Source: Nocardioides sp. NBC_00368
GTDB lineage: Bacteria > Actinomycetota > Actinomycetes > Propionibacteriales > Nocardioidaceae
Length of the DNA stretch: 64,000 nucleotides
Direction of reading: 5' to 3'
NCBI RefSeq assembly: GCF_036090055.1
Contig: NZ_CP107970.1
Location: 1,428,501 to 1,492,500, forward strand
Position numbers and translations under genes: made by a program. The notes beneath the pieces are model-generated. The model was given only the letters and a program-made list of their open reading frames with translations, made no database searches and had not been told where the DNA came from. Shown here one piece after another: positions 41,896-50,990 of this stretch (position 1 is the stretch's first letter; each line of letters starts with the position of its first letter).

Positions 41896-43527
41896 GTGGC
41901 CGACGTCCAGCTGGAGAGCGCCCGCGTCGACTACGACCGCGGCGACTGGGGCGCGGCGTACGCAGCCTGGTATGCCTCCGACCCGGACCTGCTCTCGGCC
42001 GAGGAGCTCGAGGACTTCGCCGTCGCCGCGGAGCTGACCGGACACCACGACGAGACCATCGCCGCTCTTCAGCGTGCCTTCCGCAGGAGTCAGGAGGCCG
42101 CCGACCTCGGTCGCTCGGTCCGTTGCGCCTTCCGGATCACGATGACCGCCTACGTCCACGGCGAGGGCGCCCTCGCTCGTGGCTGGACGTCGCGAGCGGA
42201 GGGCCTGGTCACCGAGGCCGGCGAGGACACCGCAGGTGCCGCGGTCGGATGGGTGGACTTCCTGCGGTTGTTCCGCGCGCTGGACACCGGTGACTACGCC
42301 ACGGCCGGGAGCTACGCCGACCACGTGGCCGAACTCGGCCGACGCCATGCCGAGCCCGACCTCACCGCCCTGGGGCTCTGCGCGCAGGGCCGGATGGCGA
42401 TCTACGCAGGGCGGGTGGCCGAAGGTCTGGCCCGGCTCGACGAGGCGATGGTCCGGGTGATCGCGGGCGAGGCCTCCTCCGTCGTGGCGGGACACGTCTA
42501 CTGCACCGCGATCGAGGGCTGCCAGGAGATCAGCGACTTCGGCCGGGTCGCGGAGTGGACAACCGCACTCGAGCGCTGGTGCGCCGCCCAGCCCGGACTG
42601 CTGGCGTTCACCGGCCAGTGCGCCGTCCACCGCGGCCAGCTGCTGCGGCTGCACGGCGAGTGGCAGCGGGCTCTGGAGGAGTTCGACGACGCCACCCGCC
42701 GCTACCGGGAGGTGAACGCGCCGGACGCGGTCGGGCTGGCGGCGTACGAGGCCGGCGAGGTGCTCCGGCTGCGCGGCGAGTACGCCGAGGCCGATGCCGC
42801 CTACGAGCGCGCTGCCGACAGCGGCTTCGACCCGCAGCCCGGCCTCGCCCTGCTCTGGTCGGCCCGCGGCGAGGGCCCCGCGGCGCTGGCCGCGATCGAC
42901 CGGCTGCTCGCCGAGACGGGCGGTGACGTGCAGCGATGCCGCCTCCTGCCGGCCGCGGTCGACGTGCTCATCGAAGCCGGTGAGGGCGACCGGGCCCGCG
43001 ACGCCGCGGCCGAGCTGGACGCGCTGGCCGGACGCTTCGGCTGCGTCTGGCTGGAGGCGGCCGCCGCGCACGCACACGGTGCCGTCGAGCTGGCCGCGGG
43101 CGACGCCGCAGGCGCCCTGCCCTACCTGCGCAAGGCCCAGCAGCTGTGGGCCCGGGCCGACGCCACCTATGAGCGAGGCCGCGCCCGGCTGCTGACCGGG
43201 CGAGCACTGGCCGAGGCCGGCGACACCGAATCGTCCCGCCGCGAGCTCGAGGCGGCACGTACGGTCTTCCGGCAGATCGGCGCCCGCCCTGCCGCCGACG
43301 AGGCCGAAGCTCTCCTCGCCCCCGCCTCCCTGCCCGCCGGCCTCACCGCCCGCGAGGCCGAGGTCCTGCGTCTGGTCGCCTCCGGCCGCAGCAACGCTCA
43401 GATCGCCACCGACCTGGTCCTCAGCGAGAAGACCGTCGCCCGCCATCTCTCGAACATCTTCACCAAGCTCGACGTCCGCTCCCGCACCGCCGCCACCGCC
43501 TTCGCCTACGAGCACGGCGTGGTCTGA
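41896..43527 (+). CDS. LuxR-family regulator with TPR-like repeat domain
   Basis: 543 aa from the GTG at 41896, with GGAGG ten bases upstream. Residues 1-470 are helical repeats of TPR type (AEADAAYERAADSGFDPQPG, ALPYLRKAQQLWARADATYERGRARLLTG). Residues ~479-540 are a LuxR/NarL helix-turn-helix (LTAREAEVLRLVASGRSNAQIA, LSEKTVARHLSNIFTKLDV). There is no ATPase domain, so it is not a full LAL protein. A ligand or partner sensed by the repeats is expected; the flavin oxidoreductase upstream is a candidate target. Confidence 0.88.
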   Translation: MADVQLESARVDYDRGDWGAAYAAWYASDPDLLSAEELEDFAVAAELTGHHDETIAALQRAFRRSQEAADLGRSVRCAFRITMTAYVHGEGALARGWTSRAEGLVTEAGEDTAGAAVGWVDFLRLFRALDTGDYATAGSYADHVAELGRRHAEPDLTALGLCAQGRMAIYAGRVAEGLARLDEAMVRVIAGEASSVVAGHVYCTAIEGCQEISDFGRVAEWTTALERWCAAQPGLLAFTGQCAVHRGQLLRLHGEWQRALEEFDDATRRYREVNAPDAVGLAAYEAGEVLRLRGEYAEADAAYERAADSGFDPQPGLALLWSARGEGPAALAAIDRLLAETGGDVQRCRLLPAAVDVLIEAGEGDRARDAAAELDALAGRFGCVWLEAAAAHAHGAVELAAGDAAGALPYLRKAQQLWARADATYERGRARLLTGRALAEAGDTESSRRELEAARTVFRQIGARPAADEAEALLAPASLPAGLTAREAEVLRLVASGRSNAQIATDLVLSEKTVARHLSNIFTKLDVRSRTAATAFAYEHGVV

Positions 43528-43549
43528 GATCTGAGGGCAGGGCCGATGC

Positions 43550-44545
43550 TCAGCCGTGTGCCTGGTCCCGCTCTTCGGCCAGGCCGGCATCGACCATCAC
43601 GGAAGCGAGCGCGGTGCGCTGGTAGAGCACCCGCCGGCCGCTGCGCCAGCAGGTGACCAGTCCGGTGCGCCGTAGCACCGACAGATGGGAGCTCACGGTC
43701 GCGGCTGCGAGTCCGATCTCCCGGGCCAGATCGGTCGTCGATCGTGGGACCTGCAGGCTCATCAGGATCTCGCTCCGACTGCGGCCGAGCAGCTCGCCCA
43801 GCGCGTCCTCCCGGTCCACCGGCATGGGCCGGTCCGCCCACAGGGTGCCGATGCCGCGCGCGCCGTACGTCAGGCTCGGCTCGCCGAGCAGCCCGAGCTC
43901 GACCCACATCCGCGGCCAGACGAAGACGCTCGGGACCAAGGTGAGGCCGCCGCCGTCGATGTCGCCGTCGGTGGCGCTGGTGATGCGGATCGCCTGATCC
44001 GTGAACTGCAGGGACGGGTGCAGGTCCGAGAGGAGGGAGGCGATGCCACCGCGGGCCAGCCGGTCCAGGCGGTAGGCGACGTCGGCGTCGAGCACTCCGC
44101 GCAGCCTGGGCCAGTGGGGCTCGAGCACCTGGTGCCAATAACGCTCGAGCTCCACGGCGACCCGTCGAGGAGCGTCGGAGTCCTCGAGAACCCGGCGTAC
44201 TGCCGGTGTCACCCCGACCCCGTGCCAGGCCCGCTGCAGCTCCAGCAGAAGGTGCTCGTGCGGCCAGCCCGCGATCAGCTGGAGCTGCTCCTCGATCGTG
44301 GTCTCGGTGCTGGTGGCGCCGACGAAGAGGAACTCGGCGACGTGTCCGCCAGGCGGCACGATCCCCCTGAGCAGCTCGTTGTCGGCCCGCCGCAGGTCGG
44401 CACGCACCCGGTCGTACCAGCCGCGGTGCAGCGGATGGATCGCGCCGGAATGGACCACGTACAAGCTCTTCACGGCCTCGGCCAACGGCGAGAACGCGAA
44501 GCGTGTCCGGGAGAGCACGGCGGAACTGAGCCGCAGCTGGATCAT
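43550..44545 (-). CDS. ArsR-type HTH regulator with DUF5937-like N-terminus
   Basis: 331 aa from the ATG at 44545, which overlaps the upstream stop (TGATG); a start at 44563 is possible. The N-terminal ~240 residues form the DUF5937-type domain seen in actinobacterial ArsR proteins (LSRTRFAFSPLAEAVKSLYVV..., HPLHRGWY). The C-terminal winged helix (about 250-315) has ARTTDLAREIGLAAATVSSHLSVLRRTGLV-like text followed by GRRVLYQRT. There is no metal-site cysteine pair, so it probably senses something else. Confidence 0.82.
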   Translation of the reverse strand: MIQLRLSSAVLSRTRFAFSPLAEAVKSLYVVHSGAIHPLHRGWYDRVRADLRRADNELLRGIVPPGGHVAEFLFVGATSTETTIEEQLQLIAGWPHEHLLLELQRAWHGVGVTPAVRRVLEDSDAPRRVAVELERYWHQVLEPHWPRLRGVLDADVAYRLDRLARGGIASLLSDLHPSLQFTDQAIRITSATDGDIDGGGLTLVPSVFVWPRMWVELGLLGEPSLTYGARGIGTLWADRPMPVDREDALGELLGRSRSEILMSLQVPRSTTDLAREIGLAAATVSSHLSVLRRTGLVTCWRSGRRVLYQRTALASVMVDAGLAEERDQAHG

Positions 44546-45069
44546 CAGTCGAGAGTCTGGCACATGTTCTCGACGGTGCCGTCGATCTCCGCGAACTCTC
44601 GCTGCCCGTCGGCATGCCGGACGTAGTCGACATCCCCGGAGACGACGTAGACGCCCGGCGGGGTGAGGGCGTTGGGCATCCGGATCACCGCCAGTCCGTT
44701 GCCGTGGAACCGGAAGTGGACGCCGCCGTCCTGGCCGATCGTCGCGCGGAGGGTGCCGGAGGTGTCACGACGGATCGACTCACCGCTGTCGACGTTGGTG
44801 AAGCGGAACCCGAGCGACCCCTGGGTGTCGACCACCCGCGGCGAGCCGTCGGGGAACGTCTCCACCACCCGAGTGATCTCGTGGTCGTACAGGACGTCTG
44901 CCTGCAGCTCGAACGCGCAGCTCTCCCCCGCCGCGAGGTGGAACGGTGGCGTGAAGGTCTGCTCCCACCCGGAGCCGCCTCCCTGGTCCGCGAACGCCGC
45001 CGGGACGATGGCGTTCACCGCCGCGATCGCCGCGCCGATTGGTACAAGCCTTCGCACGGTCTTACCCAT
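44545..45069 (-). CDS. Secreted protein of unknown function
   Basis: 174 aa from the ATG at 45069, with AGGAG seven bases upstream. A Sec signal (MGKTVRRLVPIGAAIAAVNAIVPAAFA, cleavage near 27) is followed by a mature beta-rich domain with two cysteines (in GESCAFEL and ENMCQTLD) that could form a disulfide. No catalytic motif is recognised. It is coupled to the ArsR-type gene by a one-base overlap. Confidence 0.72.
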   Translation of the reverse strand: MGKTVRRLVPIGAAIAAVNAIVPAAFADQGGGSGWEQTFTPPFHLAAGESCAFELQADVLYDHEITRVVETFPDGSPRVVDTQGSLGFRFTNVDSGESIRRDTSGTLRATIGQDGGVHFRFHGNGLAVIRMPNALTPPGVYVVSGDVDYVRHADGQREFAEIDGTVENMCQTLD

Positions 45070-45257
45070 GGTTGCTCCTGTGATGCTGAGGGAATCGGAC
45101 GCGTCCCATCGTGGAGAGCGACCTCGGTCACGGCGACGATTAGATCCAGACCGAAAGGTCGGCCGTCGGTGAGAGGCCATGGATCCGGGAAAAGATCAAC
45201 GTTGTCTTTACCAAGGCCGCCGCTCATAGTTGACGTCCTCCAACGGAAGGCGGGTAC

Positions 45258-47306
45258 GTGGGCGAGCAGGTCGACGGGGTCGGTCAGGTCGGCGAGGAGC
45301 AGCGGTCGGTAGACGCGATGCATGCGCTCCTCGAGGCCGAGGCGAGCGCGAGACGCGCGGCCCAGGAGCGGGCGATCGCGGCGCCCGTCGACGGGCCCGG
45401 TGAGCGTCATGCCAGGGACATGGAGGTCGCGCAGCTGACAGAGCGCGTCCGACAGCTGCGGGCGGCCGAACACGCGCTGTGTTTCGGGCGGATCGATCGC
45501 GCCGAGGACGGCGAGTCCCTGCACATCGGCCGGATCGGACTGCGCTCCGAGGCCGGAGAGCCGCTGCTCATCGACTGGCGGGCCGAGGCGGCGCGACCGT
45601 TCTATGCGGCGACGATGGCCTCACCGATGGGCCTGCGCCGGCGCCGCCACCTGCGCCTCGACGGGCGCCGGGTCGTCGACGTCAACGATGAGATCCTCGA
45701 CGGTACGTCGCCGACGGCTGCCGACCTCGTGGGCGACAGCCCGCTCGTCGCAGCACTGAGCACGGCCCGGACCGGGCGGATGCACGAGGCCGCGGCGACC
45801 CTTCAGGCCGAGCAGGACGAGATCGTCCGCTCTCCCCATCGCGGGGTGATGGTCGTCGACGGCGGCCCAGGGACGGGCAAGACCATCGTCGCGCTGCACC
45901 GCGCGGCGTACGTGCTGTACGCGTTCCCCGCCATCGCCGACCGAGGTGTCCTCGTCTTCGGGCCGAACCAGCGCTTCCTCACCTACATCTCCGAGGTGCT
46001 GCCCTCGCTCGGCGAGAACGACGTGAAGCTGGCGACGATGCCTGACCTGGTAGGCATCGAGGCGACACGCGCCGACCCGGATCACATCGCGCGGATCAAA
46101 GGACGCTCCGCGCTCGCCGACGGCCTCGCGCGCGTGGTGCGGCGCCATCAGCCTCACGGCGTACCGCTGGAGCTGAAGACCACCCACGACACAGTGACGC
46201 TCGACCCGGCGGTCGTCGATGCCGCTCGCCGCCAGGCCCTGCAGGGCGACGTCGGGCACAATCGGGCGTGCGCTCTCTTCACCGAGTACGTCGTCGATGA
46301 TCTCGTGGCCGAGCTGGAACGGCGCACCACGACGGAGATCTCCGACTTCGAAGAAGAGCTGGAGGCGCTGCTGGGCATCGATCTCGACCGGTTCGCAGGT
46401 GTCGAGGGCACAGCCTCCGAAGACGGTCTGGACATCGACTGGGACAGCATCCGCGAAGATCTCCTCGGGGACCCGGCCATCGATCGCGCGATCGCCCGGG
46501 TCTGGCCCCGGCTCTCCGCCGAGGACCTCGTCCGCGAGCTCCTGAGCAGCCGCGACGTACTCGCTGCCGTTCTTCCCGATGTCGCGGCGGAAGACCTCGT
46601 GCTGCTCGGTGCTCGCGACGGGTGGGGCAGCCCGGACCTGGCCCTCCTGGACGAGGCGCGCACCCTGGTCGACGGTGCGCCCGAGGCGAGCTACGGACAC
46701 ATCGTCGTGGACGAGGCCCAGCAGCTCTCCGAGATGGAGTGGCGGGCGTTGATGCGCCGCTGCCCGGGCCGGTCGATGACCATCGTCGGAGACCTCGCCC
46801 AGGCAGGCCCCGCGACCACCCTCCGCTCGTGGGACGACGCGCTGAGACAGTACGTCGAGGAGCGATTCGCTCACCACCGGCTGTCGGTCAACTACCGCAC
46901 CACGACCGAGATCCTGCTCGCCACCGAGCCGCTGCTGGCCGAGATCGCTCCCGATCAGCAGCTCTCCAGATCGATCCGGCACGGAGACCATCCACGCGTC
47001 CTCGGCGTGACCGTCGATGCCCTCCGGTCGACGCTGAACGACCTGATCAGCCAGGTGGCTCAGGAGCACCCCGATGAGCTGATCGGCGTCATCGCCACCA
47101 CCGACCGGTCGCACGCTCTGGAGGCTGACGTCGAAACCGCCGGTGCGACCATCGTCGCCGCACCCGACGCCCGCGGCCTGGAGTTCGACACCGTCATCAT
47201 CGTCGACCCCGCAGGCATCCGAGCCGCCGGGGACTCCGGCCCGCGCGACCTCTACGTCGCCCAGACCCGAGGGACGAAACGGCTCGTGAGCCTGCAGCTG
47301 CCCTGA
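45258..47306 (+). CDS. HelD/HelR-type RNA polymerase-associated UvrD-like ATPase
   Basis: 682 aa from the GTG at 45258 (GGAAGG upstream). An N-terminal coiled coil (about 20-75), the HelD-type GRIDRAEDGESLHIGRIGL (77-95), Walker A GGPGTGKT (202-209), IVVDEAQQLSEMEWRAL (Walker B), the NYRTTTEI motif and the final VAQTRGTKRL (motif VI) are all present. Actinobacterial HelD proteins insert into RNA polymerase and eject stalled or rifampicin-bound enzyme; the HelR subgroup gives rifampicin tolerance. Which subgroup this is cannot be told from sequence alone; no obvious rifamycin-associated element is upstream. Confidence 0.88.
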   Translation: MGEQVDGVGQVGEEQRSVDAMHALLEAEASARRAAQERAIAAPVDGPGERHARDMEVAQLTERVRQLRAAEHALCFGRIDRAEDGESLHIGRIGLRSEAGEPLLIDWRAEAARPFYAATMASPMGLRRRRHLRLDGRRVVDVNDEILDGTSPTAADLVGDSPLVAALSTARTGRMHEAAATLQAEQDEIVRSPHRGVMVVDGGPGTGKTIVALHRAAYVLYAFPAIADRGVLVFGPNQRFLTYISEVLPSLGENDVKLATMPDLVGIEATRADPDHIARIKGRSALADGLARVVRRHQPHGVPLELKTTHDTVTLDPAVVDAARRQALQGDVGHNRACALFTEYVVDDLVAELERRTTTEISDFEEELEALLGIDLDRFAGVEGTASEDGLDIDWDSIREDLLGDPAIDRAIARVWPRLSAEDLVRELLSSRDVLAAVLPDVAAEDLVLLGARDGWGSPDLALLDEARTLVDGAPEASYGHIVVDEAQQLSEMEWRALMRRCPGRSMTIVGDLAQAGPATTLRSWDDALRQYVEERFAHHRLSVNYRTTTEILLATEPLLAEIAPDQQLSRSIRHGDHPRVLGVTVDALRSTLNDLISQVAQEHPDELIGVIATTDRSHALEADVETAGATIVAAPDARGLEFDTVIIVDPAGIRAAGDSGPRDLYVAQTRGTKRLVSLQLP

Positions 47307-47315
47307 AAACCAACG

Positions 47316-47350
47316 AAGTCCAGGTCAGATTCACCATCTGACCTGGACTT
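47316..47350. terminator. Strong bidirectional hairpin between the HelD-type gene and tRNA-Pro
   Basis: AAGTCCAGGTCAGAT (47316-47330) pairs perfectly over 15 bp with ATCTGACCTGGACTT (47336-47350), with loop TCACC. On the minus strand it is followed by GTTGGTTTT, fitting termination of tRNA-Pro; it also lies 10 bp after the plus-strand gene. Confidence 0.85.
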
Positions 47351-47355
47351 GTCCG

Positions 47356-47429
<74 letters not shown>

Positions 47430-47506
47430 AAACTGCGAGTGGATTTCTCCGCTCGAAGCGATCCGAACATTACCGCACCGCGACGCAAGGCCTCCAATCG
47501 GTACCC

Positions 47507-48244
47507 CTACGGCGGGTCGTCGGCGGCGGCGAGGGCTTCGGCGGCCTCGTCGATGATGGCGCGCATGGCCTCCTCGGCTCCGGCGGGGTCGCCGTTGCGG
47601 ATCGAGATGGCCACCTTCTCGTGCAGCTCGATCGCGGTGGGATTCGGCGTGGCGGGCATCAGGTGGTGGTGCGTACGTCCGGCGAGAAGCTCAGCGACGA
47701 GGTCGCCGAACGCGGCGAGCATGTCGTTGCCGCAGGCGTTGAGGAGCACCCTGTGGAAGGCGGTGTCGGCCTCCAGGTAAGCCTCGAGGTCGCCCGATGC
47801 AGCGTGGACGACCATGTCGGCTACGGAGCGGGCGAGAGCGCCGTGATGCTCAGGCTGGGCTCGCTCGGCGGCGAGCCGGGCGGCGATCGGCTCGAACCCG
47901 CGGCGCAGCTCGGAGAGAGACAGCAGCTGCTCGCGCCGGCCCTCGCCGTCGAGGCGCCAGCGGATGACCAGCGGGTCGAAGACGTTCCACTCCTGACGCG
48001 GGAGAACGGTGATGCCGACGCGACGCCGGGTCGCGACCAGGCCCATCGCCTGCAGGACCCGGATGGACTCGCGGGCGACCGGGCGCGAGACGTCGTACGT
48101 CGCCTGGATCCCTTCCAACGTCAGGACCGCGCCGGTCGACAGCGAGCCGGAGACGATCTGGCGCCCGAGGGCGTCCCGGACGCTCTGGTGCAGTCGGTGC
48201 GCGGACTCACCGCTCGAAGTCATCACTGCGGCATCGTCGCACAT
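47507..48244 (-). CDS. gntR: GntR-family (FadR/FCD) regulator, probably of gluconate genes
   Basis: 245 aa from the ATG at 48244, with GGAG just upstream; a reading to 48292 would run almost into gntK. The N-terminal winged helix (HQSVRDALGRQIVSGSLSTGAVL, YDVSRPVARESIRVLQAMGLV) is followed by the all-helical FCD effector domain (about 95-235; EADTAFHRVLLNACGNDML). FCD regulators bind sugar acids and often need a metal. It is divergent from gntK-gntT with a ~78-bp shared control region, so gluconate or 6-phosphogluconate response is the natural guess. Confidence 0.88.
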   Translation of the reverse strand: MCDDAAVMTSSGESAHRLHQSVRDALGRQIVSGSLSTGAVLTLEGIQATYDVSRPVARESIRVLQAMGLVATRRRVGITVLPRQEWNVFDPLVIRWRLDGEGRREQLLSLSELRRGFEPIAARLAAERAQPEHHGALARSVADMVVHAASGDLEAYLEADTAFHRVLLNACGNDMLAAFGDLVAELLAGRTHHHLMPATPNPTAIELHEKVAISIRNGDPAGAEEAMRAIIDEAAEALAAADDPP

Positions 48245-48322
48245 CCTCGACTCCACGCAATCGGAATCCTTAACATCGCTCCGCCTTGCCAAACGGATGC
48301 CTTTTGATGCACGCTGTGACGC

Positions 48323-48874
48323 GTGACACAGAACCCCCCTTCGACAGGCTCAGGACACCGCCTCCTCGTCGTCATGGGAGTCTCCGGCTCCGGCAAGTCG
48401 ACCGTCGGTGCGGCCATCGCCCAGCGCCTCCAGGTCCCCTTCGCCGACGCCGACGACTTCCACCCGCCGGAGAACATCGCGAAGATGGCCTCGGGCCGTC
48501 CGCTCGACGACCACGACCGGCAACCCTGGCTGGAGACGCTCGGCAGCTGGCTCGCCGAGCACGAGCAGACCGGCGCGGTGCTGAGCTGCTCGGCGCTCAA
48601 GCGCAGCTACCGCGACCTGCTCCACAGTCGCGCCCGCGGCCTCCGGCTCCTCCATCTCAGCGGCACCCCGGAGGTGGTCGAGGCACGCCTCGCCGCCCGC
48701 GCGGGGCACTTCATGCCGCCGTCGCTGCTGCGTTCGCAGTTCGCGACCCTCGAGCCCCTCGCTCCCGACGAGCAGGGCACGACCGTCGACATCGACCAGG
48801 ACGTCGATGCGATCGTCGACCGCTACCTCTCCGCGGTGTCCCCCACCTCGAACCTGACCAAGGAGTCCGCATGA
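48323..48874 (+). CDS. gntK: Gluconokinase
   Basis: 183 aa from the GTG at 48323. The P-loop is GVSGSGKST (19-27), then DADDFHPPENIAKMASGRPLDDHDRQPWL, the family signature, and CSALKRSYRDLL. It phosphorylates gluconate to 6-phosphogluconate. Residues 6-12 are encoded by a dispersed-type DNA repeat (CTTCGACAGGCTCAGGAC) and look unstructured. It overlaps gntT by 4 bp (ATGA). Confidence 0.94.
   Translation: MTQNPPSTGSGHRLLVVMGVSGSGKSTVGAAIAQRLQVPFADADDFHPPENIAKMASGRPLDDHDRQPWLETLGSWLAEHEQTGAVLSCSALKRSYRDLLHSRARGLRLLHLSGTPEVVEARLAARAGHFMPPSLLRSQFATLEPLAPDEQGTTVDIDQDVDAIVDRYLSAVSPTSNLTKESA
48339..48360. repeat. Dispersed-type repeat inside the 5' end of gntK
   Basis: CTTCGACAGGCTCAGGAC plus a few bases. 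The 'ttcgacaggctcag' core is a frequent intergenic repeat in high-GC genomes. Here it has become the coding sequence for PSTGSGH just after the start codon. Confidence 0.55.
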
Positions 48875-50271
48875 ACATCCTTGCCGCCGCGACCGAGCCG
48901 GTCGCACCGGTCGCCTCCGGAGGCGTACTCCTCGCCGCCGCGCTCGCCGCGATCGCGCTGATCGTGGTCCTGATCACCTACGTGAAGCTGCATCCGTTCC
49001 TCGCCCTGCTCCTCGGCGGGGTCGCGGTCGGCGTGCTGTCGGGACGCAACGTGATGGACGTGATCACCTCGTTCGGCGAGGGATTCGGCGCGACCGCCAC
49101 CAGCGTCGGCCTGCTGATCGCGCTCGGCGCGATGTTCGCCAAGCTCCTCTCCGACTCCGGCGGCGCAGACCAGATCGTCGACACGATCGTCGGCAGGTCA
49201 TCGGTGCGTACGCTGCCCTGGGCGATGGCGCTCGTCGGCGCGATCATCGGCCTGCCGATGTTCTTCGAGATCGGCCTGGTCCTGCTGATGCCGGTCATCT
49301 ACCTGGTCGCCCGCCGGGCGCAGGTCTCGCTCATCACGGTCGGCATCCCGACCCTCGCCGGTCTCTCGGCGATGCACGGCCTGGTGCCACCGCACCCTGG
49401 TCCGCTGGCCGCGATCGGCGCGCTCCAGGCCGACCTCGGCACGACGCTCGCGCTCGGCGTACTCGTCTCCATCCCGGTCATCATCGTCAGCGGTCCGCTG
49501 TTCGGCCGGCTCGCCGGCCGCTGGGTCGTGGTCGAGGCGCCCCACACCTTCGACGCCACTCCGGTGGGCGGCCCGGGAGCGGCCACCGCGACCGACATCC
49601 GCCGCCCGACCTTCGGCGTCACGCTGTTCAGCGTCCTGCTGCCGCTCGTCCTGATGCTCGCCAAGGCGATCGTCGATATCGTCATCAACGATCCGGGGAA
49701 CCAGGTCCAGCAGGTCTTCGACGTGATCGGCTACCCGCTCGTCGCGCTGACCATCGCGGTCGTCGTCGCCATGTTCACCCTCGGCCGCGGCGCCGGGATG
49801 GACCGCCGTCAGATCGCCAGGACCGTCGAGCAGTCGCTCCCGCCGATCGCGGGGATCGTGCTCATCGTCGCCGCCGGCGGTGGCTTCAAGCAGTCGCTGA
49901 TCGACACCGGCATCGGCACCCAGCTCGCCGAGTGGGCGCAGGGCTCGGGCGTCTCCGCCATCGTCCTCGCCTGGGTGCTCGCGGTCCTCATCCGCCTCGC
50001 CACCGGCTCCGCGACCGTGGCCACCATCACCGCGTCGTCGCTCGTCGTCGACCTGGTCGCCAACATGCCCGCAGCCGAGGTCTCCCTCGTCGTCCTGGCG
50101 GTCGGTGCCGGCTCGGTGTTCTTCTCGCACGTCAACGACGCCGGGTTCTGGCTGGTCAAGGAGTACTTCGGCCTCGACGTCGTGCAGACGATCAAGTCCT
50201 GGTCGCTGATGGAGACGGTGCTCTCCGTGTCCGGTCTGGTGTTCGTGCTGGCGCTGAGCCTGGTGATCTGA
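48871..50271 (+). CDS. gntT: Gluconate:H+ symporter (GntP family)
   Basis: 466 aa with about 12-13 membrane segments. The GntP motifs are visible: HPFLALLLGGVAVGVLSG, ALGAMFAKLLSDSGGADQI, GLPMFFEIGLVLLMPVIY, GLVPPHPGPLAAIGAL, and ATGSATVATITASSL. It imports gluconate for the kinase with which it overlaps by 4 bp. No further gluconate gene (gnd, zwf) is in the window. Confidence 0.94.
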   Translation: MNILAAATEPVAPVASGGVLLAAALAAIALIVVLITYVKLHPFLALLLGGVAVGVLSGRNVMDVITSFGEGFGATATSVGLLIALGAMFAKLLSDSGGADQIVDTIVGRSSVRTLPWAMALVGAIIGLPMFFEIGLVLLMPVIYLVARRAQVSLITVGIPTLAGLSAMHGLVPPHPGPLAAIGALQADLGTTLALGVLVSIPVIIVSGPLFGRLAGRWVVVEAPHTFDATPVGGPGAATATDIRRPTFGVTLFSVLLPLVLMLAKAIVDIVINDPGNQVQQVFDVIGYPLVALTIAVVVAMFTLGRGAGMDRRQIARTVEQSLPPIAGIVLIVAAGGGFKQSLIDTGIGTQLAEWAQGSGVSAIVLAWVLAVLIRLATGSATVATITASSLVVDLVANMPAAEVSLVVLAVGAGSVFFSHVNDAGFWLVKEYFGLDVVQTIKSWSLMETVLSVSGLVFVLALSLVI

Positions 50272-50352
50272 CACAGGCCCTCGCGAAACTGTCGGTGCCG
50301 TCCGACACAATCACTCCTGACACATGGATCACACCCACCACAGGAGCTCACC

Positions 50353-50949
50353 GTGTCGGATACACCTTCCCCATCCAACACAGCCCCGACCAGCACCGAA
50401 GAGACCAGCAGCCCAGCGCCCTCCGGCAAGCTCGACCCGATCTCCCGAAAGGGCACTCCCGCCCACCGCACGAGGTCGAAGCGGGAGGGCGCCGGGCGGC
50501 GCCAGGGGATGCCGGTGCAGGCGATCAGCCTCTCCGTGCCGGCATCCCTGGCGGCGCAGTGGAAGACCTACAGCCAGTCGGTGCCGCGCTCGCTCGTCGA
50601 CGTGATGCTCGACGCCGTCGCGGCCACCCGCCCCCGGCTCCCCGTCCTCCTGCGGGCCCACCAGGCAGCGCTGCGCGAGAAGACCAGGCCCGTCTCCGAC
50701 GGCACCTTCCTGCGCACCGTCCCGCAGCCGAAACGCCTCGAGGACCCGTACGTCACGATGCCCCTGCGCCTGCTCGCGACGAACGTCGACGTGCTCGACG
50801 CCATGGTCCACGAGATGGCCGCCGAGTCCCGCTCGCAGCTGGTCGTGGTGGCGCTGACGGCGTGGCTGGCCGACCGGCGGGCCGAGGAGCAGGTCTACGA
50901 GGAGCAGCTCGAGCTCGAGGTGCCCGAGGACCCGTTCGACCGTCCCTGA
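50353..50949 (+). CDS. Hypothetical protein with helical C-terminal domain
   Basis: 198 aa from the GTG at 50353, with AGGAG six bases upstream. Residues 1-50 are Ser/Thr/Pro then Arg/Lys-rich (disordered), and 55-195 are helical. The text AISLSVPASLAAQWKTYSQSVPRSLVDVMLDAV and TMPLRLLATNVDVLDAMVHEMAAESRSQLVVVALTAWL recalls a pair of ribbon-helix-helix-like units, so DNA binding is possible, but I do not recognise the family. A short inverted repeat TGTCGG/CCGACA (50290-50307) lies in its promoter region. Confidence 0.7.
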   Translation: MSDTPSPSNTAPTSTEETSSPAPSGKLDPISRKGTPAHRTRSKREGAGRRQGMPVQAISLSVPASLAAQWKTYSQSVPRSLVDVMLDAVAATRPRLPVLLRAHQAALREKTRPVSDGTFLRTVPQPKRLEDPYVTMPLRLLATNVDVLDAMVHEMAAESRSQLVVVALTAWLADRRAEEQVYEEQLELEVPEDPFDRP

Positions 50950-50950
50950 G

Positions 50951-50983
50951 CGCATCCGGGACGGGCCGCCCGTCCCGGATGCG
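50951..50983. terminator. Strong hairpin between convergent genes
   Basis: CGCATCCGGGACGGG (50951-50965) pairs perfectly over 15 bp with CCCGTCCCGGATGCG (50969-50983) around a 3-nt loop. It starts two bases after the plus-strand stop and ends before the minus-strand VOC stop; bidirectional terminator. Confidence 0.85.
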
Positions 50984-50990
50984 TCGGGCG

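Noticed and set aside
45180..45257. Rifamycin-associated element upstream of the HelD-type gene
   Set aside because: No long inverted repeat of that type is visible in the upstream gap.
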